Source of the DNA: Circinella umbellata | Lineage: Eukaryota > Mucoromycota > Mucoromycetes > Mucorales > Lichtheimiaceae | Direction: 5' to 3' | DNA length: 64,000 nucleotides | NCBI GenBank assembly: GCA_025093555.1 | Contig: JAIWNF010000025.1 | Location: 372,001 to 436,000 of the forward strand | Shown: positions 1 to 13,130 of the stretch, in pieces | Numbering within the stretch: the stretch's first letter is position 1 | Layout: every line of letters starts with the position of its first letter | Position numbers and translations under genes: made by a program | The notes under the pieces: model-generated | Database searches by the model: none | What the model was told of the DNA's origin: nothing | What the model saw: the letters and a program-made list of their open reading frames with translations, nothing else

Positions 1-1028
<1,028 letters not shown>

Positions 1029-4000
1029 AATGATAAATTTTTATTCAAATAAACTGAAGAAAAAAAAGAAGAAAAAAAGTGATACATGCAAATTGGAGAG
1101 GAAGAAATAAAATAACTGCTATACAATTTTTTTTTTCATTCTTTTTAAAGGCCTCTCTCTCTCTCCCTCTCATATGTAATATTAACTCATTCACACATAT
1201 CAACATCCGAAGAAAGCAGTGACATTGCTGACGTCTGTGATAATGAATGATAATAAAGATGATGTTGTGATTATCGACTGACTTTAAAAACTTTAAAAAA
1301 AATGTAAAGATAGCCATGATCAGTATGTAAAAGAAAAAAAAACTTTTCATTAAATAAATGAAAATAAATAATTTTCATTGATAATTTTTATATCAAATAT
1401 TTATAAGATATTTTTCAGAATATTTGAATACATGCACCGAGTCGAAAATTTTTTTTGGTTTTATTGTTTAAATTATTATGCCGCTTCTCAAGTAGTATCT
1501 TTTATGGGTTCCGATAAAATAAAAATATTTTGGCTCCATGTCACATGTTCACACGCATTACCCCGCAAAGCATAGTAAATAGTATAATTTATTACGTATA
1601 AACGATTGATATCATACTCAATATAACTTATAGATATACATATAGACTCTCTGTCTTTTTTTTTCTTTTCTTAATTTTTTTTTTTAGATTTATGATGTTT
1701 TCGGGTTAATGAGTCTATAAAAACAGTTTGTTTGATTATTGTAAAAGCTATTATACATAGTGATGCAGGCTATTTTCTATATCTACATAAGATTAATTTA
1801 TTAGTATCATGCTGTTGAATGATGTAACATAAAAGTCTTTTTTCATTCTCGTCATTAGTTCTTCATATCTCTTCTTTTATCTGAACATCATCCTTTGTTA
1901 CAATACAATCATCCGACTCCCCCCCCCCAAAAAAAAAGAGAGAGAGAGAGAGAAAATGCAATAATACATCATATTTGGAAATTATATTAATCATAAGCTT
2001 AGTAAGACCGTGTGACGAATGATGTTGAGACGATCACACAAAGATTCTTTTTTTGTGAGCTTTATTTCTCACGAAACATGACAGACATTATACAGGTTTA
2101 GCATAAACTTGTTCTTTATTTTGATCATTGACATAAAATTAAATAAAGTTCTAGAAGAAGTACGTAATTAATCATTAGTTTTACGTATGATCAACATCTA
2201 AAGCTATGATGAATTGCAGAATTATTATAGCTTATTTTTTTGATACCTAGCCTACGTACATAAAAAAAATGGTTCCAACTTTTTGTTTCTGACAAAAAAA
2301 AGTCAGGGTCACGTAGCACAGGAAAAATCAAAAGTACAAACTAAAAATCATCCCATTAAATGTATGTGCTACAATAATATCCAAATATACCTCAATGTTC
2401 TTTCGAACATTTTTCTCTGTAAGTTTACAGTATCATTTTGTATATACATAATCTGCTGTTACGAGCAACAAGAAAATATTTTACGTATTATTATAGTAAA
2501 GATCTTTTTTATTACACAGATCAGCTGGAGTGATTGCTATAGTTTTCCTGTATTCCTATTATTACTAATCATTATAACAATTTTTATTCAAGCGACATCA
2601 AAATACATCACACTTAAAGACTGCCACAGTAAACTTTTATTGATGGGCATTGCCAATGATATAAACATTCCCTATTCCGCTTTGAATTCCATTACGTACT
2701 CAGGATGTACAGATATTATAAAATGTTATTAACACAAAAACAAATAGCAAAGCTTCATGTCGTCTTTGGTGAAATTTCGAGTATGTATGTTTAAGAATTG
2801 ATATGTACGTAAAACTTATCGACATCATGAGAATACTATACCAGGGCTTTTCAGTATTACTAGAGACTTTAACTACGTAACTTATTATTAATAAGAGTAT
2901 GTATGTGTCCCTCATCAAAAGTCGTTTATACATAGTGCCTATCACAACAAGTGCTCGACAACGATGTAATTCTAATAAATTGGTAAAAATACTATCTGAT
3001 AGTAACTTTTTTTTTCAAAATAAATCATTTTTCTGATTCTTATTCGCGTTTGTTTGTTACTTTATAACAAGATATCAACTTTTACATTTATACTTCTTAC
3101 AAAGCGAAAACGACAACTGACTTGCATTTAACAGCTGACACTTTTTGATGATGTAATCAACTGATCTTCTATATAGGTGTAAGATAGATTACATCATGAT
3201 GTAATATAAATGAGTATGTACAGTAATTCTATATTAATCTGATGTATAACGTGTTTGCTACGTACTCGTCCAGGAGCAGTAATGTAATATATTATCTAAA
3301 AATGAGATGTTTGTTGTAGCATTCTCTTTTTTATATGTACGATAAACTAATATAAATATATAACAAAATGAGAAAAATCTAATTACAACTGCTTGTACAT
3401 ATCAAATACTGTAACGACACTATTCATTTTAACCTTTTTCAAAGACTTCTTTAACTTTTATAAATGGAACAATCTTTCATTCGATTGAATCTAGTGTGGT
3501 AGAGTGGGGTGGATTTGTGATATATAACCATGACATCGGCTTCCAGTATAAATACCTTATTTTTTCTTTATCAACCAAATCTTTGAACAAGATATGATTA
3601 TGTACCATTTATTGGCAGTAGATTTGGATTGATAAGTGAGTGTTCAAAAAACTTTATGCACAAAAAAGTTTTTTTTTCCTTTTTAGCAATCTGGTATAAA
3701 AAAAAAACTTTCAATATTGCCATAGAAAGATACTTGTTTTCATTCCAGAGAACATTACTGACTAAATGTAGCTATGCCTCAGTTATAGTTATCTTCAGTA
3801 ACATTTCTGAGATTATCTGTCTTGTTTTTCACGGATCTGAAGCCTTCAACGATTTGTAAATGTGCTTTTTTGCTTAGATTTATACGAATTAAAATACTAA
3901 TAGAGTAAATAAAAAGATAGTTCTACTATGTTGTATAATATAATTAATGGATAGATATAAAAAAAGAATCTTTTAGTGTTGTCCTGAAGTTTTAACGGTA

Positions 4001-4699
4001 TCTTGATATTATTTAAAATAACCACATACAGTAAAGCAATAACTTGAAAGCAAAATCAACTTTACGTATTAATTCAACGAGTGGGAGGAGGTACTGTATA
4101 CATGTTAGAAGCATTAGCCTTTGGTATGTAGTTTCAATATAAAGCAATATAATAGATAAGAAATTAAAAATACAGATAAGACAACCTTCGTTAAAAATTC
4201 CATAATAATAGTGCACACAGAATAAAGTTAGTTCAAAATAATACACGAAAATTGTTGGAATGTAAAAAATAACTATTTTCGCAAGCATGTATATTTAGAT
4301 TTAGATAAGAAAAATAATTGCCACATCAATGTTTGTTTTTTAATAATAAACTTTTTTTTTTATAACAACAATATATACTAAAAAAATTGAGCCAAAAATA
4401 GGACTTACGTAAAAAAAAGTCAAAAGTTTATAATATATTAAATAAAAAGACATTACAGCTTAAGAGTTGGTATATACAGAAGAGAAGCTTTTTTCTTTTG
4501 CGAGGCTCTTTGGAATATAAAAGCTATTATAAAGTAATTTGTAAAGTGCTAATATGAAAAAAAAGTGTGTGTGTGTAAAAGGAGGAATATATAATAATGT
4601 AGTATACAGAGAGAATAATTTTTGTATATGTAAAATATTTTTTTTTAAAAAAAAGTAAAAAGTATCACGGAAAAAAGAAAAAAATAAAGAGAAGTATGC
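1029..4699. other. Gene-free AT-rich intergenic stretch
   Basis: No reading frame here shows family resemblance, codon-like composition or linked splice signals on either strand. The longest open frame (2283-2732) is hydrophobic AT-driven sequence. The stretch contains a C10 run followed by an A run and a GA dinucleotide repeat (1919-1953), an 11-12 bp inverted repeat around 3147-3200, and many poly-A/poly-T tracts. It must hold the promoter of spermidine synthase at its left edge and the 3' end of the permease gene at its right edge. Confidence 0.6.
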
Positions 4700-7154
4700 T
4701 TATAAAGAAGCTTCGTTGTCTCCCCATGGAGGAATGATTCCGGGAATAACGTATTGTTGGAAACAACAAATACCACCAATAAGACACACAAAGAAAATAG
4801 AGTGCAAGATGGTTCGGCGAAGAACATATCCTTCCTTGCCACGCATACCAATGGTCGATACACCAGTTGTCAATGTTTGAGGGGAGATCATTTTGGAAGT
4901 AACGGCACCGCTAGTGTTGGTTGCAGCCATAAGGACAGTGGACAAACCAATTTCACGAGCGGCAACTACTTGAAGGTTACCAAACAAGGAGTTTGCTGAA
5001 GTATCACTACCAGTCAAGAAGCAACCAATCCAACCAATCCAAGCGGAAAGGAAGGGGAAGGCACGATTAACTTGAGAAAGTGTAAGACCAACAGTATATA
5101 CAATGCCTATAATAAATAAATATAAATATAATATTGATGAAGTCAGTTTTTACAAGTCTTGTTTGAAAGAAATAATATGTTTTGTCAAAGGAAAATATAA
5201 TTAATTTCTTACCAGAATAATTGTACAAGTAAGCGAAAGACATAATGGCGGAAACAGTGATATCAGCAAAGACTAATTGCTTGCAAGTATCAGTGAATGC
5301 TTCCCAAAAGACAATAGGTTTGCCACCAAAGATAAGGACAACAACACCGAACAAAACCCATGCAACCAAGATACAAGTACCAGTAGCCAAGGGTTGGAAA
5401 TCCCAAATAGCATCATATGGCTTATCATACAATGTAAGCCAAACACGGCCATGAAGGTGAGGGAATTGAACAGCTAATTGGCCAAACTTAGCAACACCAG
5501 CGAATGTCCAGATAATAACCATAACCACGATAATTACCCAAGGTGACCAGGCGATAACAGTTTCATAGATAGTAGGCTTAGTAAGTTCAGTGGTGGTAGG
5601 TGGCTTGCTCAATTCACCAGTTTCCTCATCAGGGTCTACATTAGGGTCAAGTTGAGAAGGATGCTCAACATCTTCCACAAAAGTGGTTTGGGTCTTTGAT
5701 TGACGAGCAGCATCATTTTGTTCTTGCTTATCAGAAGCAACGGATGACCGAGAGCTTTTGTTATCGCTAGTGGTTTCTTCAATTCCTAGAGACTTATCAT
5801 CCTGTTGACCAGTACCGTTAATAGGGTTTGCGATCAATTGAGCCTTGAATTCTTCACGATATTTAGGTTTCCAGTATTGAACAAAAATAATAATAGTAAT
5901 CAAAGAAACCAAACCAGAAAGCAAATCAGGAAGTTCAGGACCGACAAAGTTGGCAAAGATACCTTGAATAATAGCAAACGAAAGACCAGCAACCAATGCG
6001 AGTGGCCAGCACTCAATTACACCGGCCTGGAAACCACAGTAAAAGTACAAGGCATAAGCAGGAAGGAACAAACTGAAAAGTGGAAGCTGACGACCCAACA
6101 TAGCAGAGAGGGCTGAAGCTTCGATATTTGTGAGACGGGCAAGTGTTGTGACAGGAATACCGAGTGCACCAAAAGCGACTGGGGTGGTATCAAATAGTAA
6201 TACAAAAGTCAAAGCATCCAAAGGTTTGAAACTGATATACATAAACATGTACTATTATTAGTATACAATATAATTCCGATAGTACTCTTCGTTACATTTC
6301 AGTCTTTTCGTTATCATCACACGATAAAAGCGAGTTAAAACATACCCTAATGACACCAATAAAGCAGAGCAGATAGCACCTGGTGTACCAAAACCAGCAA
6401 CACCTATTATACAAAAATAATATAAATAATATTTGAGTAAATTATAAAATGAATAATTGTTTTCGAAGAAAAAAAATTTTTTTTTTACCTTCCAAGATAG
6501 CACAGAAACTAAAAGCAATGAGCACTAAATAAACACGTCTATCTGGTGGAGCGTTCGTCAACATCCATCTGCGGAAAATATCAAAAATGCCCGATCTCAC
6601 GGCCAGATTATAGACATTCCTATAATTATAAAAAAAGAGTAACAATTAGGTATCACTTATTATAAAGAAAAAAGTAACCCCTTTTAATGAATTTTTATAC
6701 TTACATTGCATTGAACACAATCCACATAATAGGCCAGTTAGCAAAAACAATACCATTAGCAATTGCTGAAAATGCTTGTTGTGCAGGCATATGCCATGCA
6801 AAAATGGCTATAAAGATACTATATATGACAAGAAAATTTTTCCGATTAGCAAAATTTAGGTATGATGGGAACAACAACCCCTAATATATCAAATTACAGT
6901 GCACAAAACGAAAAATGCACAACAACAGAAAAAAATTGACAGACGGTATAAATTATAATTACTTACCATACAATAAGGCCAGTAAGTGAAGCATAATGTG
7001 CAGGCATACGGAAGGCGCCAAGTAATAATAAAAGAAGTACCAATGGAATTACACCCACAAAGAAGGAACCTACAAGACTACCACCGATAGGTGCCAATTC
7101 CTGAACGAAATATTTCTCATAGGCTTCTGGAGGGGCAACTGGTATTTCAATCAT
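4700..7154 (-). CDS. lctP: LctP-family L-lactate permease, 638 aa
   Basis: Plasma-membrane proton symporter of the lactate permease family (TC 2.A.14), known for uptake of L-lactate and glycolate in bacteria. Exons are 7154-6967, 6818-6705, 6619-6489, 6403-6346, 6231-5213 and 5106-4700. Intron 1 uses the acceptor ending at 6819; the nearer AG would break the frame. Landmarks match bacterial LctP as I recall it: a first membrane block, an FDIFRRWML segment after membrane segment 3, LEGVAGFGTPGAICSALLVSLGF split by two introns, TTPVAFGALGIP, GRQLP, NFVGPELPD, and near residue 536 FLTGSDTSANSLFGNLQ followed by MISPQT. Residues ~284-382 form a long Ser/Asp/Glu/Gln-rich hydrophilic loop that I believe is absent from the ~550-residue bacterial proteins. 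A TATA box lies 87 nt upstream. Five introns show it is a resident fungal gene; a bacterial origin is an inference. Confidence 0.93.
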
Positions 7155-9060
7155 TGAATGATATATTATGTACCAAAAAAATAAATTGTATGAAAGTAGA
7201 AAGATAAAAAAAAATGGTAAAGAATGAAAATGAGATCACTTTATATAAGGCTATCCCTCCCCTCTCTTTTTGTTCCACCAAAATCAAACTTATTATTCTC
7301 TTCGATAACTCCTACCTTTACCCCGCTCTTTTTCCTCTTTTTCCACACTATTAAAATCGACATTGATTACGAAATAACTGGTCTAATATTATTGCTATTA
7401 TATTTTTTAGCTGGATCGCTTAATTTCTCTTATAATTTGGTTCCCAGTCCGCTGCAACCTGATCATTTACAGGTGTGGGAATCCGAGTAGTGTTTCACCA
7501 TAATAGTGTGGAGAATAACTCCCTTCGGCGGTAAACTCAAAATCTCTCCCAAAAGCAGGTCAGATTTTCACACGGATTAAACGTAAAAAGATCGTTGTAC
7601 GAGTTCGTTATTTTGGTAATAAATAGTTTGCGTAGCTTACCGTTTTTTACAACATGTAGCGATAACAGTTGAAAATAATTATTTATTGTAACTTAGAATC
7701 AAGTAAAAAAAATTTTTTTTTGACGCTTCCTTTTTCGATATAAAGAATGACGAGAACAAATTAAAGTTTTTTTCAATCGCAATTTAAACGTATTTTTTTT
7801 TTGATCTGCCACTTTTATTATTACAAAACAAAAAAAAAAAACAATTAGGCGCGGGGATCGGATAGAAATACCCCACAAATAAAAAAAATTCGTTTTATTG
7901 TTGCACAGAATTACCAAGTTAGTCTTTCAATTTTCCTTTGTAACGGGAATTTTTAGTTGTTGCCTTACCTGGATAAAAAAGAAGAAAAGTCAGCCCATGA
8001 CAACAGAACCGAATGGACTACCAAATATGTTTTTACTATGCGGGAATCTGATAGGTCGTTTGATCAGTCTATTCGCAGAAAAATATTTTCAAAAGGTGAT
8101 TGTGTGCTTCAAGTAGTAGTCTTTATCTTTTTCGTGTGAAAGATTTACTAAAAACAGGAATAATCTTTGACTAAAATGAAGTGGGTGATTAAGTTGAAAA
8201 ATCAAAAGTGAAGCATTGTTTTTTCAACAGAACGTTTTCTTTTTTACCATTGGAGTTCTTTAATCTGAAATATAACACTTCTATGTTCTGTCATACTTAA
8301 ATTTGATATTTTGGTCTTGCATCTGTTGGTTTTTATCGCTTTTTTGTTTTGATAACCGAATGGTGATCGCATGAGAAAAAAAAAGAGAAGAAAACAATAT
8401 TTGTGCTGGCCCCTTTTATTGGTTTATAGACCCTAGAACTTCAGCACTTTTTTTTTTGTGTAGATTAGGCTTTTACTTGAAGAAAGCACATCATATTTTT
8501 TAAACTTGACTTTGGTTACTGTTGGGTACGATTACATAAGAAAAACCAGTAACTTGACGAGTGTAAAAATTCAAATAAAAAATGAGCAACCCGGTTCAGT
8601 ATATATCTTGACGTTTGTTACTAGGCTGAATTAGTACGGAGCTTAAACATCCCAGAGTTGGGAATTTTTTTTTCTATGTATGCTTAGTCCTACATAAAAC
8701 GTGCTCGATGATAATCAAGAACCCTAGTTATATATGATATAAGTATAGACGGATAGATTAAAACGTCATATGTGGCTAAATATTCTTGGGGCTTGGCTTG
8801 CATTGAAATACTATATAGAACACAGATGAGCGGAATAAAACGGAATGAGTGATGTATTATAATTATCATGTACGTACACGAATGAAAAAAAAACTGTATG
8901 GATAACCACCGATAATATAATGATAGTTTATTTTTGTAAAACGGGCTATTTTTCAAAAATAAAAAATACGTACCTATTAATGTTTTACATTGCTTCATAA
9001 CTAAGAACTAGAGAAAAAATCCAATGGTACATAATATAATATATAAATGAGAAAAGAATA
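7155..9060. other. Intergenic stretch upstream of the permease gene
   Basis: The first ~350 bases are the 5' region of the permease, with the TATA box, a pyrimidine-rich strand and C/G-richer segments near 7440-7570. The rest is AT-rich with no supported gene. The open frame at 7224-7490 overlaps the promoter and resembles nothing known to me. Confidence 0.5.
7241..7248 (-). promoter_or_regulatory. Probable TATA box of the lactate permease gene
   Basis: On the minus strand the sequence reads CTTATATAAAG, 87 nt upstream of the permease start codon. The same ten bases CTTATATAAA occur 88 nt upstream of the small secreted protein gene near 15.49 kb, so this looks like a core promoter rather than a chance AT run. 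Confidence 0.55.
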
Positions 9061-9070
9061 CAGTAAGTAT

Positions 9071-9136
9071 TCGTTAAACCGGTACTCAATATATGTGAGG
9101 GTTTGTACCGGTTTAGCGAATTACCGGTTTAACGAA
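9071..9136. repeat. Left subterminal CCGGTTTARCGAA repeats of the pogo-like element
   Basis: Three copies: one inverted inside the terminal repeat (about 9070-9082) and two direct (9108-9120 and 9124-9136). They differ only at one purine position (G or A). They could be transposase-binding sites. Confidence 0.8.
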
Positions 9137-9758
9137 TTGAAACGCAGCTGGTACTAATATGTAGAATATACTGAAAAAATAACTAAGCTGTACGGATAAG
9201 ATAAAAAAATGATAGCTAATATAATGTATCTATGCTATTATGAGCTAATATTTTGGTGATAAAAATGATATTAGTATACTGTATTCACCGAATAGTAACA
9301 GTTAACCAGAGACAGGATTAATAATGAATGTACAACAAAATGTGTTTAAAATATGGACCATGGTTAGCGGTTGAATAAATGAGTAAAAATGAATTGTATC
9401 AACAACATAATTACATACAGTACTCAATGGTAATAAACAAGTACGTGACAAAGTTGACAAGAAATACATACATACCCAGATAAGAAAGAAGAAAAAGCAT
9501 CTGTGTGAAGTTGGTGAAAAAGAGACACTGTTATCAATAAGGTGTTGAGAAGGTTTCTTTTGACGGCAAGAATGATTTGTGTATTTTCAATTTCTATGAA
9601 AACAGAGTAGCCAACTGAAAACAAAGCAAAGAACTGAGATGACGTTAAAGGAAGGCCGTGTCAATAATGTTATCAATAAAAAACTGATATTATATTATAT
9701 AAGATAAAATAATACTATTATATAAACCCGGTAAATATTTAAGAGAGCTCACCGGATA

Positions 9759-9861
9759 CCGGTTTAGCGAATCACCGGTATTTTACTAAGTATATAAAAA
9801 ATATTTAAGAGATACTACCGGTTTAGCGAAATACCGGTTTAACGAGCACCGGTTTAGCGAA
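9759..9861. repeat. Right subterminal CCGGTTTARCGAA repeats of the pogo-like element
   Basis: Four direct copies at 9759-9771, 9818-9830, 9834-9845 and 9849-9861, the last lying within the right terminal repeat; the third lacks the final base match. With the left cluster this gives seven copies restricted to the element's two ends. Confidence 0.8.
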
Positions 9862-10126
9862 TACTTACTGTATATATATATATATATATTACCTTCTACC
9901 AACAGATGGTATTTATCGATATCTCGGCTACTATGTCTTTTATTATATTTACTTTTATAATTGGATCTTTCAACATAGTCAAAAATAAGATGTAACAGCG
10001 TCTTTATTATTGCAATATGTAGTAAAAAAGGAATGATTATCTCTAATGAAACTTGAATCTATATTTATATTCTTTGATGTATAGCTTCGGTACTCATTCA
10101 AGACGCTGCTTTAAAAATATATAATA

Positions 10127-10863
10127 CCCGTCACCTCTCGCTATAACGGTATGCCCTGTGAGACCAAAAGAGCATCGTTATATCGAATTATCGTTATAAC
10201 AAATTCTTGATCTGAACTATAATAATCGGATAAAATCCTATCCATATATACTTGGCCTCATTTGTATCTATATGTCTTGCAAAAAGAAGAAAGCTCTAGA
10301 ACAAATTATATTGGTCATACTGTAATTAAGCTATAATAATATGAAGGTTATTTATTTTTTCTCTTTGCATAGTTTTTTCTTATTAAATGTACGTATCGTA
10401 TTGGTTCTAATCGAATTAGAATCCGATCATCACATATGTATAATCAATGCTAATGGTTTATAAGAAAAAAAATGAGAATACTTACTAAGCCCTAAGAACT
10501 GCCTACGTATTGCTTATAAAGCCATGCAAAATAGCAAATGATAAGTTGGGCTTCCACAGTAGACGAAAAGCAAAGCTGGATTGTCATAAGAAACGGTTTA
10601 AGATGAATTTAATGTTCAGATCATCAAAGTCTTGACAATAAAGATCAAAAAATGCCCAGCAGGTATACTACCATTTACTTTTTTTGAAATATAATTGCGT
10701 TATTTGTTCGCTCGATATATGTAACATTATTTTTGCTGAAACCTTGTCGGATATCGTTATATAAAATTAGCGATATTTCCTTGCTTAATCCGTCTTGGAC
10801 CCCAAAACTCTATCCTTATATCGAAAACCCTTATACCGAATATCCTATAGCGAGCTGTAACCG
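10127..10863. mobile_element. Degenerate second pogo-like inverted-repeat element, ~737 bp
   Basis: The left end (CCCGTCACCTCTCGCTATAA) and the inverted right end (CGGTTACAGCTCGCTATAGG) share a CTCGCTATA core. Both continue inward with further GTTATAACG- and CGATATAAG-like blocks, the pattern seen in pogo-family termini. TA dinucleotides flank the proposed ends (10125-10126, 10864-10865). Repeat identity is low and there is no transposase frame, so this is an old, decayed copy of a different family from the neighbour 256 bp to the left. Exact borders are uncertain. Confidence 0.55.
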
Positions 10864-13130
10864 TATCTAATTCAAGCTGATTAATAATACTGCTTCAAGT
10901 TACATAATATGATAGCAAACATTACTCATAAATGGGACAGGATCATCCATTCTTTTTCTTTTGCTTGTATTGTTATTGTCTCGGGCTTGGGTGGTTCTGC
11001 AGTAAGTCTGTAGTAGTGACCGGACCTTTCCGGGCAAACACTGACCAGCATGTAGAATTTGCTTCCTTAGAGGAAGGCTGCGGTAGTTGCAGTAGTAGAG
11101 TTTGCAGTAACGAGAAAGCTGCAGTAGTTGTACTCAACATATTAGATCAGTCATCATTAGAAGAGCCACATAACATGAATTACATGATTGTTATTTTTAT
11201 TATTTCCATGACTCAATATCATCACTAGTGATATTATTTAAGTTCTGAGCTAGCAGATATAAGAATTGTTTTAATGTTTTTTTCATAAGTAAAAAAGTAC
11301 TTACCCTACGTAGGGAGCCCCAAATCCATAATTTTTTGGTTAACCTGACTCCGCAGAAACTGCTTTGTAATCACAAATACTAGTTACAATAGATGCAGTA
11401 GTATATCGTAAATATTGATTAAATGAAGAGAAAATAATAGACAGAAATAATAAAATATAATCAGGTGCGTTCGAATCTGACATAGTGAATAAATAAAATA
11501 ATTCAAAAGTTAATATATAACTGTATGTTTTAGCTGTTTGAATTTCAGGGTTGAGAAGTTATAAGTAAGCTTCATATACAGATAGCAAGTATTTACATTT
11601 ACTAGACTATAAAAATTAAGTTTCATTTATTGGGAGTGAGAAAGTACTTGAGGTGATTCTTGTAACTATAAAAAAAAGAAAAGAAAACTTAGCGTGATAT
11701 GGCCATGTGTCGCTGCCTTTAGCCTCTTGTACTACTGCTGTAATCTTCTTGTAGTCGCTGCAGGAAATTACTGCAGAATTACTGAAGCCCCAACTACCAC
11801 AACATCCCAGCAGTATAACGTGCAGCCAAATTTTAGAATCATAAACTCTTTACTATGTTGTGAGGATGAATCGTCATTTTTGCAAATGAAAATAATGATG
11901 GTCAACTAATAATTTACGAGCCCTTCGAGAAAATGATTGCCTTAGCTAATCTGGGAGTTAACTCGATAAAGATAGACCAAATTCATCAGACCCTCCAGAT
12001 CTTCCATTATCTTCTGTCCTTTAATCCACTCACGAATAACTAAAAACATCTAAGGCGTCTTCCCAGTTCTGATCCTTTTCTATTGTGAATTTTCGTCTTC
12101 TCATATTTCTCTCCTATTTCTTTTTATTAGTCCTACCTTATATAACACCATCTCATTATCACCGTACTTATATTAACTTCGCTTTCTCTTGACTGAGTTT
12201 CATCAGTTAATGCTACGTATATCTCACTTTTAAGCACAGGTTACTCCACCTTTAATACAAATTTTAACGTATAAACTGTTGAGTTTGATACACACACTAG
12301 TAGTCATTACTCCTTTGTTAATTATATCATACAACAAGTTATACTTGATGATTTTGTATAAAGAGTACTTTTAATTTTTAGCATATATGAAAAAAGTTGG
12401 ATGATCATACATATCATATCAACCAAGAGTTTCATATAATGGATCATTAAAAGATACCATCCAGAAGGTATTACTGACCATACAACCATCATTGTTTGTA
12501 AAGCCTAATAAGAATTAATCGATTAATACTACGTACGACAATCTACGTATTTCATGTAAAGTTGTGCAAAAGTCAAAGCGACGATCCATCCATTGCTGTG
12601 CGAGTTACTGTTGGTCTAGTAGTATTTGGCTTTATTCGTTAATCTAATTTTTTTTTTTCATTTGAGCACTTGGATGGTCAATTCCTGAAAAATGATTACC
12701 ATATAATCTTTTTCAATTGTAAGTCCTCTATCCATTGCTATAACTGAGTCTTCATGTTTGCCCAATCTTTTTTTTTCTTTTTCAAACTATTAATCGCGCT
12801 AGTTGTAACCTCCCCCCCTTTTTTTTTTGACGTTTGGACATCCAGATCAAATGTTTGCTGAGTATTGCGCCATTGTCACGTAGTAAAGAAGTGAAGGATG
12901 GAGAGGGGTCATGTATCTCTACTGTATACCCATTTTTTATCCATGGTTAATAACAAGTTGATTATGTCAGCTAAAATTCTTCTTGTGGGATTAAGAAATA
13001 GATAGTAATCGTAAATAAAGTAACGTATGATGAGTATGGGTGTGTAGAAGGGTATTTAATACTAACAATATCAATAAGTAATAATAATAATACATATAGC
13101 AAAATTTGTGTATGTGAGTGTATGAATAAT
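10864..13130. other. Gene-free stretch with two less AT-rich islands
   Basis: No gene could be supported. Two segments, about 10930-11190 and 11690-11880, are clearly richer in G and C and full of GCAGTAGT-like triplets, unlike the surrounding AT-rich DNA. The second resembles the first loosely when inverted. They may be remains of decayed genes or of another element. Short open frames there (98 and 71 codons) show no recognisable domain. Confidence 0.4.

Larger units (their letters stand above)
9061..9870. mobile_element. Non-autonomous pogo-like (Tc1/mariner) element, 810 bp
   Basis: The element starts CAGTAAGTATTCGTTAAACC and ends with the inverted copy of the same sequence. Comparing the first 27 bases of each end gives 25 matches, with differences at positions 14 and 24. 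The duplicated dinucleotide TA flanks both sides (9059-9060 and 9871-9872), the target duplication of Tc1/mariner elements, and a CAGTA terminus followed by a TTCGYTA block is typical of the pogo/Tigger branch. No transposase frame lies inside, so it depends on a partner in trans. Both subterminal regions carry repeated CCGGTTTARCGAA units. The terminal repeats are so alike that insertion is probably recent. Confidence 0.85.

Noticed and set aside
2283..2732. Long plus-strand open frame of 149 codons
   Set aside because: Hydrophobic residues follow AT-rich composition, there is no family resemblance, and no splice partner or promoter supports it.
6806..6811. Permease exon 2 beginning after the TATAG at 6808-6809
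   Set aside because: It breaks the reading phase. The acceptor 11 bases upstream keeps the frame and extends the membrane segment naturally.
9424..9624. Minus-strand 66-codon frame inside the pogo-like element
   Set aside because: It is too short and has no helix-turn-helix or DDE features; the element has no transposase.
10932..11228. Open frame of 98 codons with several cysteines
   Set aside because: Low-complexity GCAGTAGT triplets create the frame; no domain is visible. Kept only as a composition anomaly.
11694..11909. Open frame of 71 codons resembling a signal peptide at its start
   Set aside because: It lies in the second anomalous island, stops soon and has no linked exon; a secreted protein cannot be supported.
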